The position numbers and the translations under genes were made by a program. Positions 44,759 to 48,588 of a stretch of DNA of 48,588 bases are shown one piece after another. The number at the start of each line of letters is the position of its first letter. The first letter of the stretch is position 1. The stretch is from Syncephalis plumigaleata. Lineage: Eukaryota > Zoopagomycota > Zoopagomycetes > Zoopagales > Piptocephalidaceae. The stretch lies in assembly GCA_025201365.1 (NCBI GenBank), contig JAIXMF010000064.1, forward strand, positions 1-48,588, in the 5' to 3' direction. Below the pieces are notes generated by a model. It worked only from the letters and a program-made list of their open reading frames with translations, searched no databases and had not been told where the DNA came from.

Positions 44759-45982
44759 TAATAATAATAAAGAGGAGTGATATTATTATTGTGTGTCGTC
44801 ATTAGTCAATCTACATTTGTGCTGATTCAAGTTTAATAGAACCGGTATTGTTTTGTTAGCCGTTCTTTCACGCATTCCTCTTCGCCTCCTTCTTCTTTCC
44901 CCCGCTATTCTTATTACTGTTGTCTGCAACACGATTATCACATGTACTTCAATTACAAGTAAACTTGTTTTTTATTAACCTTTCCGTTCACCTCCAACAT
45001 CATGCTTTATTCCGCGCTATTTGCCAATACAATTGCCTTGTACACATTGATCTTGCATCTCGGTGTAATCAACATTATAGTGATCTAATTACGGTTTGTT
45101 AATGCAAAAGAAAGAAAGAAAGAAAGAAAGAAGTGTAAACAATGGTTTTTGGTTTTGTCTTTGTAAACAATCAATGTTCATCTAACATACATGATGGAAC
45201 CTTACCTCTTTATGGAATAATATCCCCGTAGCACACTCGGATTCATACTGTTAACATTCAACAGACGTGAAAGCGTCACACCATTTCATATAAATATAGA
45301 TACAGATATCAAAACCGTTAGTACTACCGCCACTACTACTACATCACATGCTCACATGTACGATGGGACCATTTCCATTTCCCCGTACTCCTTAATACAA
45401 TATTACCGACTCATACCTACATCAGTATAGGCATTATCCGTTTCAGGTCGCCTTATCATGGCTAGTATACTCGAACGCTAGTCCGCATGATCAGTTTCAA
45501 GTAACAATGCGAAGGAAACAGTCCATAAACCGTTCACCTTAGTTGTTGTTATTGTTGTTGTTGACGCTCTTCCCTTGAAGCTGGTTTGTTGTTCAAGTGA
45601 CCGCGTGTTCATGCCAATTCCTAGTATAAACCACCTGTATATTTTACTTTGTTTTAACTTCATCCTACTTTCTTATTCGTATTCGTATTCGTTAATATCA
45701 TTTTCTTTTGTTTGTCGTCCTTATCATTTGTTCGATTAATTCTTACTGCATTAGCATTTCCCTATCTTGTTTCTTTTCTTGTTATCTAGTCAACAATCGT
45801 CTCTACTCATTTCCTTTACTTTCTTCTCTTTCCTTCCTTCCTTCTTTTCCATAGCCTCGGATTAGTCAATCATGCTAGATACAGCTGTTTGACCTAACCT
45901 ACTTAGATATTATTGGAACCATTTTTGTCACTGCACTACTGGCTAGTGTTATCACTATTAGCGTATACTATTTATCTACGTG
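44759..45982. other. Intergenic region, no gene seen
   Basis: Contains an AAGA tetramer repeat (about 45107-45132), a pyrimidine-rich stretch (45700-45860) just upstream of the next gene, and no credible open frame. Confidence 0.5.
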
Positions 45983-47363
45983 ATGGCTTCACTTTACTCT
46001 GCGAACATTGAAGCAATACTGCTCAATTCCGGCATCATCCTGGGAATTATTACGTATGCTGGCCTTGGCGTATTGCATTATTTGCGATATTACGAAAAGT
46101 TAACCAAAGGTCATGGTGCCTTATTTATGGTTGCATTGTGTAGGTATTCTCATTAGTAATTGTTACACTACAGTGGAAACTAATATGTGTATTGTTGTGC
46201 TACGTAATATCGATTTCTACGATCAACAGTCCAATGTTTTCAATGGGTTACCCTAATTGTAGGACGATTGTCGCCGCACTACTCGAACCCCGTCAATTTC
46301 TGTATTATGGCCATCATACCCACCTATTATTCGATCAAATGGTAAATAAATGAAAATAGTAATAATGAAGCTCATTACTAACTAATGGGAACAGGATTGG
46401 ATCAGTGAAGCAGCATATAAGCTCACGTATATCCAAACTACTTATTATTGTCATATATTTTTGGTTGGCCATCTTCTTGCTAATGGGACTAGTTCAAGTC
46501 ATACTGATTGGATTAATCGATTTTGCCCTAGGATCGATCTCGATCTATATCACGCTAATCGCGAGTAATGCCATCACTGGCACGGGATTAGTGATGCTTG
46601 TCTTGCTCATTATATGGTTTCATACATTGCTACCAAAGAACATGGTCAAAGATAGCAAGACGAGTCGTATGGTGAGTATTTCAATGAATGTAACAGCATT
46701 TGTATACCAATGAACTAACATGCTTTCATCCTTACTTTCACGTAGCTGTATCGTCTTATGCTTTTTCTAATATTGACACTATTATGCATTATATCTACTA
46801 TGTATCTCAAATATTTTATACACCCATTTATCATGATGTTCTACCATCTTATCGCATTGATACCTTCCGATTCACTTGATGAGTTTGAAGAACTGTCGAA
46901 AATCTACATTCCACAAAAGCATGACAAAACGCTAGCCTATCCGTTTGCTCATCATGGCATCCTTCCCTCGACCGTGCATCTTCCGACAATTGGTCGTGTC
47001 TCGACACTACGTATTCCCGTACCAAATGCCAATAAATCCATGAATAATACCAGTGCCAAGATCGACACAAGCCTTGCTGGTGATCATGTCAACTCTATGT
47101 CGATTGCCAACAACAACAACAACAGCAACAGCAATGATCAGTTTGAATCCGATAATAGCACATTGGTTTTGAGTATCGAGGATCTACACGAGAATTACAC
47201 GGTTATCACTGGATACGAGGCAATGGAGAGTGACGAGGACGAGATTGCTCAGATTAGCCCGGTTGAATCGATCGAGATTACCATTGCTCGACCAATTGTC
47301 ACCATTAATACGAACCCTTCCGATACCTCAATTAATTGCAACGTTGAATCATTGCATTCGTAA
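45983..47363 (+). CDS. Orphan multi-spanning membrane protein, seven-TM-like
   Basis: Four exons (45983-46139, 46230-46341, 46395-46671, 46746-47363) encode 387 residues. About seven hydrophobic segments occur in the first 260 residues: near I-I-L-G-I-I-T-Y-A-G-L, F-Q-C-F-Q-W-V-T-L-I-V, F-C-I-M-A-I-I-P-T-Y-Y, L-L-I-I-V-I-Y-F-W-L-A-I-F, I-Y-I-T-L-I-A-S-N, L-V-L-L-I-I-W-F and M-L-F-L-I-L-T-L-L-C-I-I. The final ~130 residues are polar, Asn/Ser/Asp-rich and probably cytoplasmic. The layout (short N-terminus, seven helices, long tail) recalls a GPCR-like receptor, but I see no family motif, so this is topology only. Confidence 0.65.
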
Positions 47364-47623
47364 ATGGTATAACTAGGATTAGCCTTGAAGAATTACGATA
47401 ATGATACGCTGTCCCATTTCTATCCAGTTACTAACGAATACCATTACTAACTATAATACATGCCATCAATGCATCTATCAATATACACATATACATACAC
47501 ACACATATATATACGACATATTTTTCTAATCAAACAAGCAAACATAACATAAAATAAAGGTATCAGGAAGTTCAAATATAAATGCAGGGAAATCTAGTTT
47601 ATTCCACAAAAAGAACAATGCTG

Positions 47624-48588
47624 CTACATTGAAATTAAAGCATTCGCTTTCTTCTCGCGACTATGATTCTCCATAGTCAGTAGTGCATCCATCATATTGA
47701 CTAGTTTCTTGAATTCTTGATTCGATTTATACCGGGCATATCTCTTACTTAGGAAGCCTTCTTCATGCCTAATATTTACCATAATCACGCGTAATCTAGG
47801 AGTAATACGCTGAGTGTATTGCGTGTCTATAAGGTTCTGCAAGGGAGCCTCGTTAAATAGAAGCTGATGAATGGTAACACCAGTCGCCCATACATCCTGC
47901 GAGAACCCGGTAACTCGTTTCGAGAATGCTTCCGGTGAACGATAATAGGTCGCACTCTTTGGATAGTCATCCTCTAGCACATTCATAACACCTTTGTACA
48001 ACGGCTTCATCCGACTAAAATCGGCCAGATATACCCATGGCTTCTTGGATTCGCTATGATGATCGATAAAGATGCCTATTATCATTATTATTAGTATTAA
48101 ATCATACTGCCATCTACTCTATTTACCTGTGGGATAAATTCCATTAATAAAAATATTGTTTCTTCTGGCGAAATCAGCCGCTAAAAAGCAACGATTAGTA
48201 TACGTGTCATCTCTAATATAACGTACAACATACCAATAAGAATCTTTCTGAGGAGTAGGACAGTCATATCGCCCCTATGCTTTGGTGATAGGCCTCTGAA
48301 ATATTCCAAGAGAGTCGGCGAGCTTAGGATCGGTTTATTGTAACATTCGATCATGCCATCCATATAAATAATTATACTCTGGGCGAAATAGTCTAAACCG
48401 CGATTTTGAAGAGTACTCGATGCATCTTTATGCTTGTAGTGCAACTATAATATCATTGTAGCATAACAATCAAGTCAGTAAATGAGATGAGATGAGATGA
48501 TAATGATGATACACAGTTTACATACTTCTTGCATTAGTCTTTCTCCGCCATGAGTTTCCGTCTGACTACTACACACTATTCTTATATG
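47624..48588 (-). CDS. Kinase-like protein C (predicted pseudokinase; 5' end outside window)
   Basis: Exons 48588 (edge)-48526, 48444-48234, 48180-48127 and 48075-47624. The visible part starts in an N-lobe: G-G-E-R-L-M-Q-E-L-H-Y-K-H like helix C, and S-I-I-I-Y-M-D-G-M-I-E-C-Y at the hinge. Then I-F-I-N-G-I-Y-P-T-G-I-F-I-D at the catalytic loop, V-Y-L-A-D-F-S-R, T-Y-Y-R-S-P-E-A-F like the APE segment, and D-V-W-A-T-G-V-T-I-H-Q-L-L like helix F. Compared with H-R-D-L-K-P-E-N the H, R, D and N are I, N, G and G, while the D-F-x Asp remains with Ser for Gly. Its likeness to a kinase is the clearest of the three. Whether it is secreted cannot be seen. Confidence 0.72.

Noticed and set aside
1-48588. 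tRNA, rRNA or other structured RNA genes
   Set aside because: I looked for T-loop GTTCGA-type and A/B-box patterns and saw none in a convincing cloverleaf context; a covariance-model scan would be needed to exclude them.

Overview
The window is eukaryotic, compact and intron-rich. I place it in an early-diverging fungus, perhaps a zoopagomycete-type parasite or mycoparasite. The reasons are fungal-type orthologues throughout (histidine biosynthesis, MIC26/27, MPC1, EAF7, INO80B, CYSTM proteins), many introns of about 50-100 nt with GTAAGT-like donors and a TTAAC/CTAAC branch motif close to the acceptor, and several secreted, poorly conserved proteins. The phylum is inference; no marker here settles it. 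Exon junctions were set by hand from frame, splice consensus and family alignment from memory. Where every exon was traced, the summed coding length divides by three.

Layout, left to right. Positions 1-1090 are pyrimidine-rich and hold no convincing gene. Then come TELO2 (TTT complex), EAF7/MRGBP (NuA4), a 617-bp mobile element, OXA1 (mitochondrial insertase), a small cysteine-rich secreted protein, a two-TM orphan, HIS5, a TRAIP-like RING ligase, MIC26/27 and a long TBC RabGAP. Positions 20.0-22.1 kb look empty. Next are two CYSTM genes in divergent orientation, with two 548-bp mobile elements bracketing the second. They are followed by DPM3, INO80B/IES2 and a SulP transporter, then secreted kinase-like protein A, an SCCPDH-like oxidoreductase, an HDEL-tagged FKBP, MPC1, UBP8/USP22, secreted kinase-like protein B, an ABHD13/Bem46 hydrolase, a seven-TM-like orphan and, cut by the right edge, kinase-like protein C.

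The most unusual content falls into three groups. (1) Three dispersed elements carry Tc1/mariner-style ends (TA duplications, inverted repeats starting CA[AG]G/CAGTG) and retain what looks like the C-terminal tail of a Fanzor/TnpB-type RNA-guided nuclease: a TS..YCH zinc-ribbon remnant followed by W-N-R-D. (2) Three highly divergent kinase-fold genes on one strand all lack the catalytic-loop Asp and Asn; two have clear signal peptides. (3) Splicing is odd: MPC1 needs a 4-nt microexon, microexons of 16, 21 and 25 nt occur, and six introns appear to start with GCAAGT rather than GT.

The housekeeping genes form no single pathway. Several are chromatin or PIKK-related (TELO2, EAF7, INO80B, UBP8) and several are mitochondrial (OXA1, MIC26/27, MPC1), but they look like ordinary neighbours, not a functional cluster.
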